Source: an uncultured Clostridia bacterium (GTDB lineage Bacteria; Bacillota; Clostridia; Oscillospirales; Ruminococcaceae). From it: a DNA stretch of 64,000 bases. The stretch is taken from NCBI GenBank assembly GCA_946498095.1, contig CAMMMX010000003.1:62001-126000 (forward strand). The letters run 5' to 3'. Shown here piece after piece: positions 36,253-44,227 of the stretch. A model generated the notes under the pieces. The model did no database searches, was not told where the DNA came from, and saw only the letters and a list, made by a program, of their open reading frames with translations. Made by a program: the position numbers and the translations under genes. Numbering within the stretch: position 1 is the first letter of the stretch; each line of letters opens with the position of its first letter.

Positions 36253-37482
36253 ATGAGAATCGCTTTATTTACTGAGACATATCTGCCTTATATAAACGGT
36301 GTCGTGACGCATGTGAAGGCCCTAAAGGATGGGCTGGAAGCGTTGGGTCATGATGTCCTTGTTGTGACGGCTGATGCTGCCGCCAAGCGGCATTACATCC
36401 GCGATGGCGTGCTGCACTGCCCGGCGGTCAATTCCAAGAAGTTTTACAATTACAGCATTGCCGGACCGGTCAGCCGGGGCCGTCTGCTGATGCTGACACA
36501 GTTTAATCCCGACATTATTCATATACACAATGAGTTTGGAATCGGTATGTCGGGTGCTATTATTGCACAGATACTGAAGGTGCCATTGGTTTATACCTTG
36601 CATACAATGTATGACGATTATATTTATTATGTCGCGCCTAAGCCTTTCGTTCCACTGGTGAAGAAGACGAGTCATAAGTACGCGAAGCTGTTGGCATCTC
36701 GTGCGTCGGCGCTAACCGGTCCGTCTAAAAAGGTGGAGGAATTTTTCCGTGACTGCGGCGTCAAAAAGCCGGTGTCTGTTATCCCTAATCCAGTTGAGCT
36801 GGACAAGTTTTCGCCTCAAAACGTTACTGCTCAGCAACGTAAGGAATGCCGCGATAAAATAGGGGCTGGCGATGATACGCTGGTGGCCTGCTTTTGCGGA
36901 AGATTGGGGCGGGAAAAGAGCGTTGACATTATGCTGCGTTATTGGGCTGAAACGGTACGTCCGTCCGATCACTTTAAGCTCATGATTATTGGAGACGGCC
37001 CCTGTAGGAAGGAATTAACAAACTTGGCAAAATTACTGGGCATCTCCGATATGGTTTATTTCACCGGAGCGGTTTTGCACGACGATCTGCTGCCGTATTA
37101 CGCAGCCTCCGACCTGTATATTACTACTTCGGTATCTGATACCAATTCTATTTCGATGCTCGAGGGAATGGCGATGGGGCTTCCAGTCTTACATATCCGG
37201 GATGAGCTCAACCGCGGGCAGGTGCGCGATGGCGTCAACGGGTATGTGTTTGGTACAGCGCAGGAGATGTACGAACATATGAAGCGTTATCAGGAGTCCA
37301 GCGCAGAATTTAAAGAGGCATTTTCACAGTCGGTGCGCCAGTCGGTACAAAATTCCGGCGCGGAAACCTTGGGACGCAACCTGATTGCAGTATATCAGCA
37401 GGCCATAAAAACTTACACGCAAAAAAGGGAAAACGCCAAGCGTAAAAAGAATTTACGCTATAAACAACACAATCTTCAATAG
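36253..37482 (+). CDS. glycosyltransferase family 4 (glycolipid-type)
   Basis: GT-B fold retaining glycosyltransferase of 409 residues. The N-terminus RIALFTETYLPYINGVVTHVKALKDGLEALGHDV is typical of the diacylglycerol- and phosphoinositol-modifying GT4 group; the C-terminal donor site has CFCGRLGREKSVDIML and the EX7E-like SDTNSISMLEGMAMGLPVL. It probably adds glucose or mannose to a membrane lipid. GGAGG lies about 9 nt before the ATG. It is followed 21 nt later by cardiolipin synthase, which supports a role in membrane lipid composition. Confidence 0.9.
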   Translation: MRIALFTETYLPYINGVVTHVKALKDGLEALGHDVLVVTADAAAKRHYIRDGVLHCPAVNSKKFYNYSIAGPVSRGRLLMLTQFNPDIIHIHNEFGIGMSGAIIAQILKVPLVYTLHTMYDDYIYYVAPKPFVPLVKKTSHKYAKLLASRASALTGPSKKVEEFFRDCGVKKPVSVIPNPVELDKFSPQNVTAQQRKECRDKIGAGDDTLVACFCGRLGREKSVDIMLRYWAETVRPSDHFKLMIIGDGPCRKELTNLAKLLGISDMVYFTGAVLHDDLLPYYAASDLYITTSVSDTNSISMLEGMAMGLPVLHIRDELNRGQVRDGVNGYVFGTAQEMYEHMKRYQESSAEFKEAFSQSVRQSVQNSGAETLGRNLIAVYQQAIKTYTQKRENAKRKKNLRYKQHNLQ

Positions 37483-37503
37483 TTGAGTCATGGAAGGGAT
37501 GGG

Positions 37504-39033
37504 ATGTGTATGAAGAAGGTGCTCAATTTTCTCACATCAAGGCTGTTTATCATTTCATTCCTTCTATTTTTGCAGGTAGCCAGCATTGTGCTGGCTCTGC
37601 TTTTTCTCAGCAGCTATTTCGTTTATGTCTATGCGGCCTTTTCCTTGCTTAGTGTGGGGATTACCATTTGGATTGTCAGCAAAAATGAAAATCCGATGTT
37701 TAAAATTGCTTGGCTGATCCCGACGCTGCTGTTTCCGATTGTCGGGGCTCCGCTATACCTTTTGTTTGGGAAACGGAACATTTCACCGCGGATGAAGCGC
37801 GATATGCGACGTATTTCGGAGGTTTCAAGAGGTGTCCTACCGGAGGATAGAACTTTGTGCGAAACCTTATCCCAGGAGGATACGGTGGCTGCACGTCAAG
37901 TCCGCTATATCCAAAGAACGTCCGACAGCCCACTGTTTGCACACACTTATACGGAGTTCCTGCCGCTGGGGGAGTTTTTTTTCGAACGTTTGGTAGAGGA
38001 GCTGGAAAAGGCGGAAAACTTTATTTTTATGGAGTATTTTATGATTCAGGAAGGAAAAATGTGGAACACCGTCCTGGATATCATGGCAAAAAAGGCAGCG
38101 CAAGGACTGGATGTACGTTTGATTTACGATGATTTGGGAACTATAAACCTTCTTCGTCCGAAGTATGACGCGGAAATCCGGAAGCTGGGGATCCGGGTTC
38201 AGGTGTTCAACCCGTTCCGCCCGTCGCTGGATGCTTTTATGAATTATCGGGATCACCGGAAAATTTCTGTCATTGACGGCAATGTCGGATTTACCGGAGG
38301 AAACAACCTGTCCGATGAATATATCAACGCGTACCCGAAACATGGACATTGGAAGGATTGCTCCGTCATTCTCAAGGGGGATGCCGTATCCAAGCTGACG
38401 GTTATGTTCCTTGAGTTCTGGCAACTTTGCAGTGGGGAGGTGCCGGATTATTCCAAATACCTTTCCACACAGCGTTATGAGACGAATGGGCTTGTACAGC
38501 CCTTTGGCGACGGCCCGGTGACCGGACATTTGACGGGGGAGCTTTCTTATATTGGCTTGCTCAATGCTGCAACACGTTATGTGTACATTATGACGCCGTA
38601 TCTCATTTTGGACAACGAGATGTTGACAGCGTTGAATTTGGCTGCTGACAGCGGTGTTGATGTGCGGATTATTACCCCTCATGTTGGGGATAAATGGTTT
38701 GTACATGAAGTAACGCGTGCCAATTACCGGGATTTGTTGGCCCATGGCGTGAGGATATACGAATATACACCGGGATTCGTCCACGGAAAAGCCGTCGTAG
38801 CTGACGATAGGCTCTGTATTGTAGGAACGACAAACTTTGATTTTCGAAGTTTTTATCTGCATTTTGAAAACGGTATCTGGATGTACGATACGCCCTGTGT
38901 CGCGCAGGTCAAAGTGGATTTTTTGCAGACGCTGGAAAAATGCCAGGAAATTACGATGCAAGAAGTCCTGACAACGAAATGGTACCGTAAGGTGATACGT
39001 GCCTTCTTGAGGCTGTTTTCACCGATGATGTGA
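37504..39033 (+). CDS. cls: cardiolipin synthase
   Basis: Membrane-bound phospholipase D superfamily enzyme of 509 residues that condenses two phosphatidylglycerols into cardiolipin. Two N-terminal membrane helices (FIISFLLFLQVASIVLALLFLSSYF, VYAAFSLLSVGITIWIV) and the IVGAPLYLLFGKRN segment come first, then two HKD motifs: DHRKISVIDGNVGFTGGNN and VHGKAVVADDRLCIVGTTNFD. The start may be ATG at 37504 (AAGGG at 5 nt) or 37510. It is the second gene after the glycolipid glycosyltransferase. Confidence 0.96.
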   Translation: MCMKKVLNFLTSRLFIISFLLFLQVASIVLALLFLSSYFVYVYAAFSLLSVGITIWIVSKNENPMFKIAWLIPTLLFPIVGAPLYLLFGKRNISPRMKRDMRRISEVSRGVLPEDRTLCETLSQEDTVAARQVRYIQRTSDSPLFAHTYTEFLPLGEFFFERLVEELEKAENFIFMEYFMIQEGKMWNTVLDIMAKKAAQGLDVRLIYDDLGTINLLRPKYDAEIRKLGIRVQVFNPFRPSLDAFMNYRDHRKISVIDGNVGFTGGNNLSDEYINAYPKHGHWKDCSVILKGDAVSKLTVMFLEFWQLCSGEVPDYSKYLSTQRYETNGLVQPFGDGPVTGHLTGELSYIGLLNAATRYVYIMTPYLILDNEMLTALNLAADSGVDVRIITPHVGDKWFVHEVTRANYRDLLAHGVRIYEYTPGFVHGKAVVADDRLCIVGTTNFDFRSFYLHFENGIWMYDTPCVAQVKVDFLQTLEKCQEITMQEVLTTKWYRKVIRAFLRLFSPMM

Positions 39034-39043
39034 GGCTACCCGA

Positions 39044-39071
39044 TTGACAGTACAGAGGAATATGCTATAAT
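39044..39071 (+). promoter_or_regulatory. near-perfect sigma-A promoter
   Basis: TTGACA and TATAAT, both perfect hexamers, with a 16-nt spacer; the leader to the gene at 39156 is about 78 nt. Confidence 0.85.
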
Positions 39072-39155
39072 AAAAGCATCCTTACATTTGCTGGATCGTT
39101 TTCAGGGCAAATGTTCAGGGGTTCAGACAAAATTTCTGGAAGAGGAGCGGTAGAC

Positions 39156-39908
39156 ATGGCAAAATATCCGGTAGGCATCGAGCTTTATTCCATCCGGGAT
39201 TTGTATGCGCAGGATTTGATGAAAGCGCTGGAAACGGTCAAAGCGATGGGGTGCGATTACGTTGAGTTCTTCGGCGGCTTTCAGTATTCCACAGACAGCA
39301 TCAACGAGGGGCTTGCAAAAACAGGGATGTCCTGTGTAGGATGGCATACGCCGGTGGATATGTTGACGGACGATAAGATTGACGAAACGATTGCCTTTAA
39401 TCAAGCGGTGCGAAATCCGTATATCGTTATTCCGGCGTTGCCCGGCGATATGACCGGAAGTGTGGAGAATTGGAAAAAGACCGCACAGCTGTTCAACCAA
39501 ATTGCGGCGAAGTTACGTACACAAGGAATGTACTTAGGTTATCATAACCATACGGAGGAATTTGTTCCTTTAGAGGATGGAACGGTACCATGGGATATTC
39601 TGTTTTCAACGGTAGCAGACGACGTTATTATGCAGGTGGATACGGGCAATGTTTTATGCAGCGGTCATGCAGAGCCGTCGGAGATTGTCCGCCGGTATCC
39701 TGGTCGTTCAACGATTATCCATATGAAGCCTTATTCTCTGTCAGATGGCTATGATGTTGTCATTGGAAAGGATGACGTGAACTGGCCGGAGGTTGTCAAG
39801 GCGTGTGAGGAAGCAGGTGGAACGAAATACTTCACGCTAGAATATGAGAATCAGAATGTGGATGAGATTGCGCAGTGTACGCAGGCGCTGATTGCGATGT
39901 TGCAGTAG
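39156..39908 (+). CDS. sugar phosphate isomerase/epimerase (TIM barrel)
   Basis: Xylose isomerase-like TIM-barrel protein of 250 residues (IolE/hydroxypyruvate isomerase group). YPVGIELYSIRDL opens the barrel; metal-binding residues are recognisable in LGYHNHTEEF, VDTGNVLCSGH and IHMKPY, with the final Glu in FTLEYENQN. The ATG at 39156 follows AGAGGAG with about 7-8 nt. It stands alone behind a strong promoter and in front of a terminator. The substrate is not predictable. Confidence 0.9.
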   Translation: MAKYPVGIELYSIRDLYAQDLMKALETVKAMGCDYVEFFGGFQYSTDSINEGLAKTGMSCVGWHTPVDMLTDDKIDETIAFNQAVRNPYIVIPALPGDMTGSVENWKKTAQLFNQIAAKLRTQGMYLGYHNHTEEFVPLEDGTVPWDILFSTVADDVIMQVDTGNVLCSGHAEPSEIVRRYPGRSTIIHMKPYSLSDGYDVVIGKDDVNWPEVVKACEEAGGTKYFTLEYENQNVDEIAQCTQALIAMLQ

Positions 39909-39997
39909 GGCTTCTGTGGCACGATAGCAGAAAGTCATAAGATTTTGATGGGAACAAATGAGAGTTCCTGTGTGTTTCGTACTAAGCGGACACAGAA

Positions 39998-40041
39998 AAG
40001 AAATTCCCGGGCGTATTTCATGCCTGGGAATTTCTTTTTTT
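39998..40041 (+). terminator. strong terminator between the isomerase and lysO genes
   Basis: A 15-bp stem with one G-U pair (arms 39998-40012 and 40022-40036), a 9-nt loop and a run of T residues. Confidence 0.9.
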
Positions 40042-40145
40042 GTATCTTGAGGTATCTCTACAGGAGTTTCGCAGGAAAAGCATATTCGAACCTGTTTGCG
40101 TATAATGGACTAAAGGACAATAAGAAAAGAATTGCTTTCGAATTT

Positions 40146-40194
40146 CGGCGGTCTGAGTTTCCGCCGCACAGTTGTCTGATAGGCGGAAAGGAGG
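40146..40194 (+). promoter_or_regulatory. alternative hairpins over the lysO ribosome site
   Basis: Hairpin A pairs CGGCGG (40146-40151) with CCGCCG (40161-40166). Hairpin B pairs TTTCCGCC (40158-40165) with GGCGGAAA (40182-40189), which directly abuts the AAAGGAGG ribosome site. The two cannot form together. A perfect TATAAT at 40101-40106 without a good -35 could be the promoter. This suggests translational control of the exporter, but I saw no known lysine riboswitch core. Confidence 0.45.
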
Positions 40195-40202
40195 AAATCG
40201 GA

Positions 40203-40484
40203 TTGGAGATCGTATGTGTTCTTGCCCTGGGTATCCTATTAGGATGCTTTTTAGTTCCGCAGAGACTGTCCAGGGCTTTGCACCATCTTGTGCAGGCAGG
40301 TATCGTTTTACTGCTGTTTTCCATGGGCGTATCTCTGGGAGCAGGGGACGGATTTTGGGAAAATCTAAAAAGTATGGGACTTTCTTCTTTGATTTATGCG
40401 GTACTTTCAACAGCGGGAGGCGTTGGGTTAGTCATACTGGTATCCCACCTTTTACCACGGTATAGGAAGGGTGAAAAACCGTGA
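40203..40484 (+). CDS. LysO family transporter, N-terminal subunit
   Basis: Membrane protein of 93 residues with three hydrophobic segments (EIVCVLALGILLGCFLV, LVQAGIVLLLFSMGVSLG, SLIYAVLSTAGGVGLVILVSHLL). It matches the N-terminal part of the lysine exporter LysO (formerly DUF340/YbjE), which in many clostridia is split into two genes as here. The TTG start at 40203 has AAAGGAGG 8 nt upstream; a longer frame would include non-membrane shadow sequence. Its stop overlaps the GTG of the second part by four bases. Confidence 0.85.
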   Translation: MEIVCVLALGILLGCFLVPQRLSRALHHLVQAGIVLLLFSMGVSLGAGDGFWENLKSMGLSSLIYAVLSTAGGVGLVILVSHLLPRYRKGEKP

Positions 40485-41086
40485 TTGTGGTGGCTGTTGC
40501 GGGCCTGTTGCTTGGCATCCTGTGTGGGAGCCTGTGGTTTCCGCCTCAGATTTCTGCCTTCTTTACCGAATTTTCAGGCGTTGCTCTGAACGTGCTGATT
40601 CTGGCAGTAGGGATCGACATCGGGCAGAATAAGAGATATTTTGTACAGCTTCGCCGCTATGGGATACGGATCATACTGATTCCGTTAACGACCATAACGG
40701 GATCTGTTGCCGGCGGAATCCTTGCCTCGATGCTGATGGGAAAGTCTCTGAGGGAAGGCGGCGCCGTGGGTGCGGGCCTGGCGTTTTACAGCGTGTCTGC
40801 TTTAACGGTCAATGATCTCATCAGTCCGCAGGCGGGGACAGTCACCTTCCTGGCGAATGTCCTGCGGGAACTGTTTGCCATCATTCTGGCGCCCTGTCTG
40901 TCTGTTTACATAAGCCCTTACGCAGCAATTTCTGCTGCCGGCGCTACGTCCATGGATACCGCTCTTCCGGCAATTTCTCAATATGTTAACCGAGAATTCT
41001 TGTTGATCTCCGTTTTTCACGGCGCCGTATGTACCGCGGCGGTACCGGTTTTGTTACCGCTGCTCTGTCATCTGCTTCCTACATAG
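40481..41086 (+). CDS. LysO family transporter, C-terminal subunit
   Basis: Membrane protein of 201 residues, the main LysO/YbjE domain: about six helices with GIDIGQNK, PLTTITGSVAGG, GAGLAFYSVSALTVNDLISPQAGTV and SAAGATSMDTALPAISQY motifs. LysO of E. coli exports lysine and related compounds. The GTG start overlaps the stop of the first part (GTGA), so the two are made together in a fixed ratio. Lysine as substrate is inferred by family only. Confidence 0.9.
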   Translation: MIVVAVAGLLLGILCGSLWFPPQISAFFTEFSGVALNVLILAVGIDIGQNKRYFVQLRRYGIRIILIPLTTITGSVAGGILASMLMGKSLREGGAVGAGLAFYSVSALTVNDLISPQAGTVTFLANVLRELFAIILAPCLSVYISPYAAISAAGATSMDTALPAISQYVNREFLLISVFHGAVCTAAVPVLLPLLCHLLPT

Positions 41087-41205
41087 CTTGGGCATGGAAA
41101 CAAGGGACGGTGCTTGCAATGGCATTTTGAGGAGAATACGGTACGAAATTTCTATTTTTGACAACTCGCCTGTTTGGAGACTTGTCGTTCTGTCCTTTTA
41201 TCCAA

Positions 41206-41236
41206 AGCCGGCCCGGGATAAAATTCCGAGCCGGCT
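41206..41236. terminator. bidirectional hairpin between lysO and the HTH-repeat gene
   Basis: AGCCGGC (41206-41212) pairs with GCCGGCT (41230-41236). It lies between two convergent genes, 10 nt past the stop of the minus-strand gene. U-runs are weak on both strands. Confidence 0.6.
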
Positions 41237-41246
41237 CACAATCAGA

Positions 41247-42647
41247 CTATTCGAATTGTTTGCGGATGAGTTTATCGAGTGTTTCTTCGGATAAGAACGG
41301 CGCGAGCTTTGTAACTGCGTCGAAACGGTTCCGTTCCTGTAAGTCCAGTGCCAATTTGGTAAGCGTTTCTTCCGAGAGAAAAGGTCCTAACGCTGCGATT
41401 TGCTCAATATCGGCGTCCATGTCCAGGGACTGAATCAGTGTGTCCAGCACTTCTTCCGAAAGAAAGGGAGCAAGTGCTGCGACTTTACCAAAATCATTAA
41501 TATCTTTGAGGCGTCCCACCAATTGGCCTAGCGTGTCAATGTTCAGGAAAGGGGCGAGTGTCGACAATTGGGCGAAGTCAATTTGCGGATCCATTCCGTC
41601 GACAATTCGGCTTAAGGTATCTTCCGAAAGGAAAGGGGCAAGTGCGCTAATTTTGTCGAAATCTGCCTTTTCGCTTAAGTGTTGAACTAAGGTATCTAGG
41701 GCGTCTTGATTCAAGAATGGTGCCAGAGACTGGATTTTGCCAAAGTCAATGTTTTCATCCATTTGGCTAACAATCCTGCCTAGTGTTTCTTCTGAAAGAA
41801 AAGGAGCAAGTGTAGCAATATGGTTGAAATCAGCGGCTTGTTCCGCGCGGGACACAAGCGCGTCCAACGTATCTTGCGAAGCGAAGGGCGCTAACGCCAG
41901 GATGCTGTCCCAATCCGGCGCGGCGGCTGACGCCGGATGCTCCGGATCAGGGGATATCTCGTCGGATTCCGGCGTGCTTTTTCCAGACTCCTTGCCGCTG
42001 TTGCTGCCATTTCTCTTGAAGCCGCTTTTCCATCCCCAAAACTTTTTCCGATCCTCTGCGGCATTTTCCGCTTCCCTGACGACTCTTTGCGTTTCCCTAG
42101 CAACACCTTCCACCGCATCGCTGACTGTCCCGGCTATACTTTGAGACAGCTCCTGTGCCATTCCCTGCGCCTCAAAAGCGCTTTGCATAGCGTTTTGAAT
42201 GATGTGGTCCAGGTTCTGTAAACCGTTTTGAGCGGCAACGGACGACGCTTCCATCGCCTTGCGGATGGAGGATGCGATTCGTTCTTCTAAGTCGCGGTTT
42301 ACTTCTTTTGAAGCATTCTGTTCCCGGTCGTCATCTAACCCGGCGGCTGACGAGGCTGTTATGTCCGGTTCCAGGTCAGCTGCTGTTTTGGGGGGATATG
42401 TGGCGGACTCTACCTGCGGCGGCGTTTCCAAGCCGAGTTCGCCGGCATGTAACAGGCGGTCGACCGTTGTGCCGAGTGCCTGGGCCAGGTGAGTCAGCAG
42501 CGATATGTCTGGCATGGACTCTCCCCGTTCCCAGTTGCTGACCGCTTGGTGGCTTACACCCATCTTTTCCGCAAGCTGTCCCTGGGTCAAACCCTGTTTT
42601 TTTCTCATATGTGCGATATATTGTCCTGTTCTACTGGATACAAACAT
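41247..42647 (-). CDS. HTH (XRE-type) protein with eight 28-residue tandem repeats
   Basis: Protein of 466 residues with three parts. Residues 8-62 form an XRE-type helix-turn-helix (IAHMRKKQGLTQGQLAEKMG, VSHQAVSNWERGESMPD). Residues 105-195 are predicted amphipathic helix or coiled coil, rich in Ala, Gln and Glu, then a basic WGWKSGFKRNG patch and a Ser/Pro/Glu linker. Residues 245-466 are eight contiguous 28-residue repeats with the core LAPFLSEETL. No membrane segment or signal peptide. GAGGA precedes the ATG and a strong promoter lies at 42721-42749. The repeats look like a short alpha-solenoid. Function unknown; a DNA-binding protein with a binding surface for proteins or itself is inferred. 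Confidence 0.85.
   Translation of the reverse strand: MFVSSRTGQYIAHMRKKQGLTQGQLAEKMGVSHQAVSNWERGESMPDISLLTHLAQALGTTVDRLLHAGELGLETPPQVESATYPPKTAADLEPDITASSAAGLDDDREQNASKEVNRDLEERIASSIRKAMEASSVAAQNGLQNLDHIIQNAMQSAFEAQGMAQELSQSIAGTVSDAVEGVARETQRVVREAENAAEDRKKFWGWKSGFKRNGSNSGKESGKSTPESDEISPDPEHPASAAAPDWDSILALAPFASQDTLDALVSRAEQAADFNHIATLAPFLSEETLGRIVSQMDENIDFGKIQSLAPFLNQDALDTLVQHLSEKADFDKISALAPFLSEDTLSRIVDGMDPQIDFAQLSTLAPFLNIDTLGQLVGRLKDINDFGKVAALAPFLSEEVLDTLIQSLDMDADIEQIAALGPFLSEETLTKLALDLQERNRFDAVTKLAPFLSEETLDKLIRKQFE
41250..41915 (-). repeat. eight in-frame 84-bp repeats (28 residues each)
   Basis: The C-terminal part of the HTH gene consists of eight units of exactly 28 codons (the last is 26). 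Each has the pattern DF-x-x-I-x-x-LAPFLSEETL-x-x-LV followed by about eight variable residues. Unit starts are at residues 245, 273, 301, 329, 357, 385, 413 and 441. DNA identity is visible but moderate, so the array is old and held by selection on protein rather than a recent expansion. Confidence 0.9.
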
Positions 42648-42720
42648 TTCATCCTCACTCCATTTGTATATTTACGGCAAGCTGCCGGCGTGGACTGCCG
42701 TGATCCTCCGCCTTGCCCTT

Positions 42721-42749
42721 ATTGTATCGCAGAAATACGGCTGCGGCAA
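42721..42749 (-). promoter_or_regulatory. sigma-A promoter of the HTH-repeat gene
   Basis: On the minus strand TTGCCG and TACAAT with a 17-nt spacer, about 75 nt upstream of the ATG. Confidence 0.7.
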
Positions 42750-42822
42750 GCAATTATTCATTGAAAAGCTGTTCAAGTAGCGCTTGCATGGTTCTTTCGT
42801 GAACTTCGCAGCGGCTTCAGCA

Positions 42823-42851
42823 TTGACAAGGGCGTTATTTGGGGATAATAT
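42823..42851 (+). promoter_or_regulatory. sigma-A promoter of the GtrA-methyltransferase gene
   Basis: A perfect TTGACA and TAATAT with a 17-nt spacer; a second TATAAT-like hexamer overlaps 3 bases later. The leader is about 70 nt. Confidence 0.7.
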
Positions 42852-42928
42852 AATAAACATATCATTAAAATATAAATACGCTGTCGTAGGTCGGGGAATA
42901 CCTGCTTGCGACAGACAGGAGTGCAAAA

Positions 42929-44098
42929 ATGGAAAAAATAAAAAGTCTGATTCGGATCTTCTTTTCCCGTGACTTTTTCTGGTTTATCGTGATAGGCGGG
43001 ATCAACACCCTGAATGGTATTGTGTTTTCATACCTTTATTCCCTTTTCCTTGACGCTAATTTTTCCTTCGTTCTCGGATACATTACAGGGCTGCTGATTT
43101 CCTATCTACTGAATAGTTTTATTACATTCAAGGAACGCTTGCATTTCAAAAAGTTTGTTAAGTTCTGTATCTCTTATATCCCTAATTTCATCATACAAAA
43201 TCTTGTGGTCATTTTGATATATAACATCCTTGGCTGGCATAAGCTAATTGCTTACGCGCTTGCAGCGATCATCGGTATCCCGGTGACGTTCCTGCTGATG
43301 AAATTTTTTGCTTTCTCCAAAAAAACGTCCGGCAGGGTCCGGCCGCTGGAGAAGGATGGAGACAGTTTCAGTGAGCCTTATTATCTTTCGTATGAATCGC
43401 GTTACCGGACGGTATACGCGGCAGGAGCGACTCATTGGGGACACCAGCCTGATGATCCGGTTCTGGGGAGCATGCTCGAGGATTGGGTGCGCGAAAACGG
43501 TCTTGAAGGAAAAAACGTGTTGGAAACCGCGTGTGGGGAAGGCGCAGCAGGTGTGGTTTTATCCCGCCTAGGATGCCTCTACCGCGGTCTGGACGTGGCA
43601 CCGTCCGCTGTAGAGAAAGCGCGCGAAGCGTTGCGGACCTGTCCGGAAGCATCCGTGATAGAGCACGATATGGTCAGGCAGCCCGTTGAAGGAAGCTATG
43701 ATGCAGCGATTGATGTTATGGGGCTGCATATGCTGGTCACAGATCTGGATCGGGAATGCTATCTCAAGCACCTGTATGATGCGCTGAAACCGGGTGCTCC
43801 GGTCATACTGATCCGGCAGGCTTACAGCCCGGACGCATTTGAGGGCAGGGTTGAAACGTTTACACAATGGCAGTCGCTAACCGGAGAGGATTACGTTACA
43901 GCGTCGGAGCGTTCTGCTTATGGGGCTTGTGGGGCAATCAAAGTGATGCTGCCAATGCTGCCGGCGAGGCCAAAAAGCAGGCAAGGCTATCTTGAAGAAA
44001 TGCAGCAGGCGGGCTTTATTGTGGACGCTTTTACTGAAATGGAAGAGTCTGTGCAGTGCCTGCATACCGCTTCCATTTGGATGCATAAGCCCTGCTGA
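42929..44098 (+). CDS. GtrA-like membrane domain fused to a SAM-dependent methyltransferase
   Basis: Fusion of 389 residues. Residues 12-132 form a GtrA-like domain with four membrane helices (FWFIVIGGINTLNGIVFSYLYSLF..., YITGLLISYLLNSFITFKER, FIIQNLVVILIYNIL, YALAAIIGIPVTFLLMKFFAFSKK). After a linker, residues 190-389 form a class I methyltransferase with SAM loop VLETACGEGAAGVVLSRLG, the acidic LDVAPSAVEKA and DAAIDVMGLHMLV. GtrA proteins help flip or move prenyl-linked sugars, so methylation of a membrane-bound glycan is possible. No frameshift at the junction. AGGAG lies 7 nt before the ATG. Confidence 0.88.
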   Translation: MEKIKSLIRIFFSRDFFWFIVIGGINTLNGIVFSYLYSLFLDANFSFVLGYITGLLISYLLNSFITFKERLHFKKFVKFCISYIPNFIIQNLVVILIYNILGWHKLIAYALAAIIGIPVTFLLMKFFAFSKKTSGRVRPLEKDGDSFSEPYYLSYESRYRTVYAAGATHWGHQPDDPVLGSMLEDWVRENGLEGKNVLETACGEGAAGVVLSRLGCLYRGLDVAPSAVEKAREALRTCPEASVIEHDMVRQPVEGSYDAAIDVMGLHMLVTDLDRECYLKHLYDALKPGAPVILIRQAYSPDAFEGRVETFTQWQSLTGEDYVTASERSAYGACGAIKVMLPMLPARPKSRQGYLEEMQQAGFIVDAFTEMEESVQCLHTASIWMHKPC

Positions 44099-44148
44099 AT
44101 CCTTTGGAACTACTGCCATTACCAGGCGCCCTGGTGGGGCATATTGAG

Positions 44149-44199
44149 GCTGCGGGAGACATACTGTTTAAACAACGGTATGTCTCCCGCAGCTTTTTT
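44149..44199 (+). terminator. 16-bp terminator immediately before the alanine symporter
   Basis: A perfect 16-bp stem (arms 44149-44164 and 44178-44193) with a 13-nt loop and six T residues. A smaller hairpin ACCAGG/CCTGGT lies at 44121-44135. The symporter starts only 29 nt after the T-run with no promoter between, so this could act as an attenuator for it as well as a terminator for the gene before. Confidence 0.88.
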
Positions 44200-44227
44200 G
44201 TGGGAAGGCAGGAAGAGGGGGAAGCCA

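Noticed and set aside
37867..38961. Long minus-strand open frame opposite cardiolipin synthase
   Set aside because: Antisense shadow of a conserved gene; composition and lack of a ribosome site argue against coding.
39909..40000. Lysine riboswitch before lysO
   Set aside because: The region before the terminator lacks the conserved L-box core, and the terminator fits simple termination of the isomerase gene.
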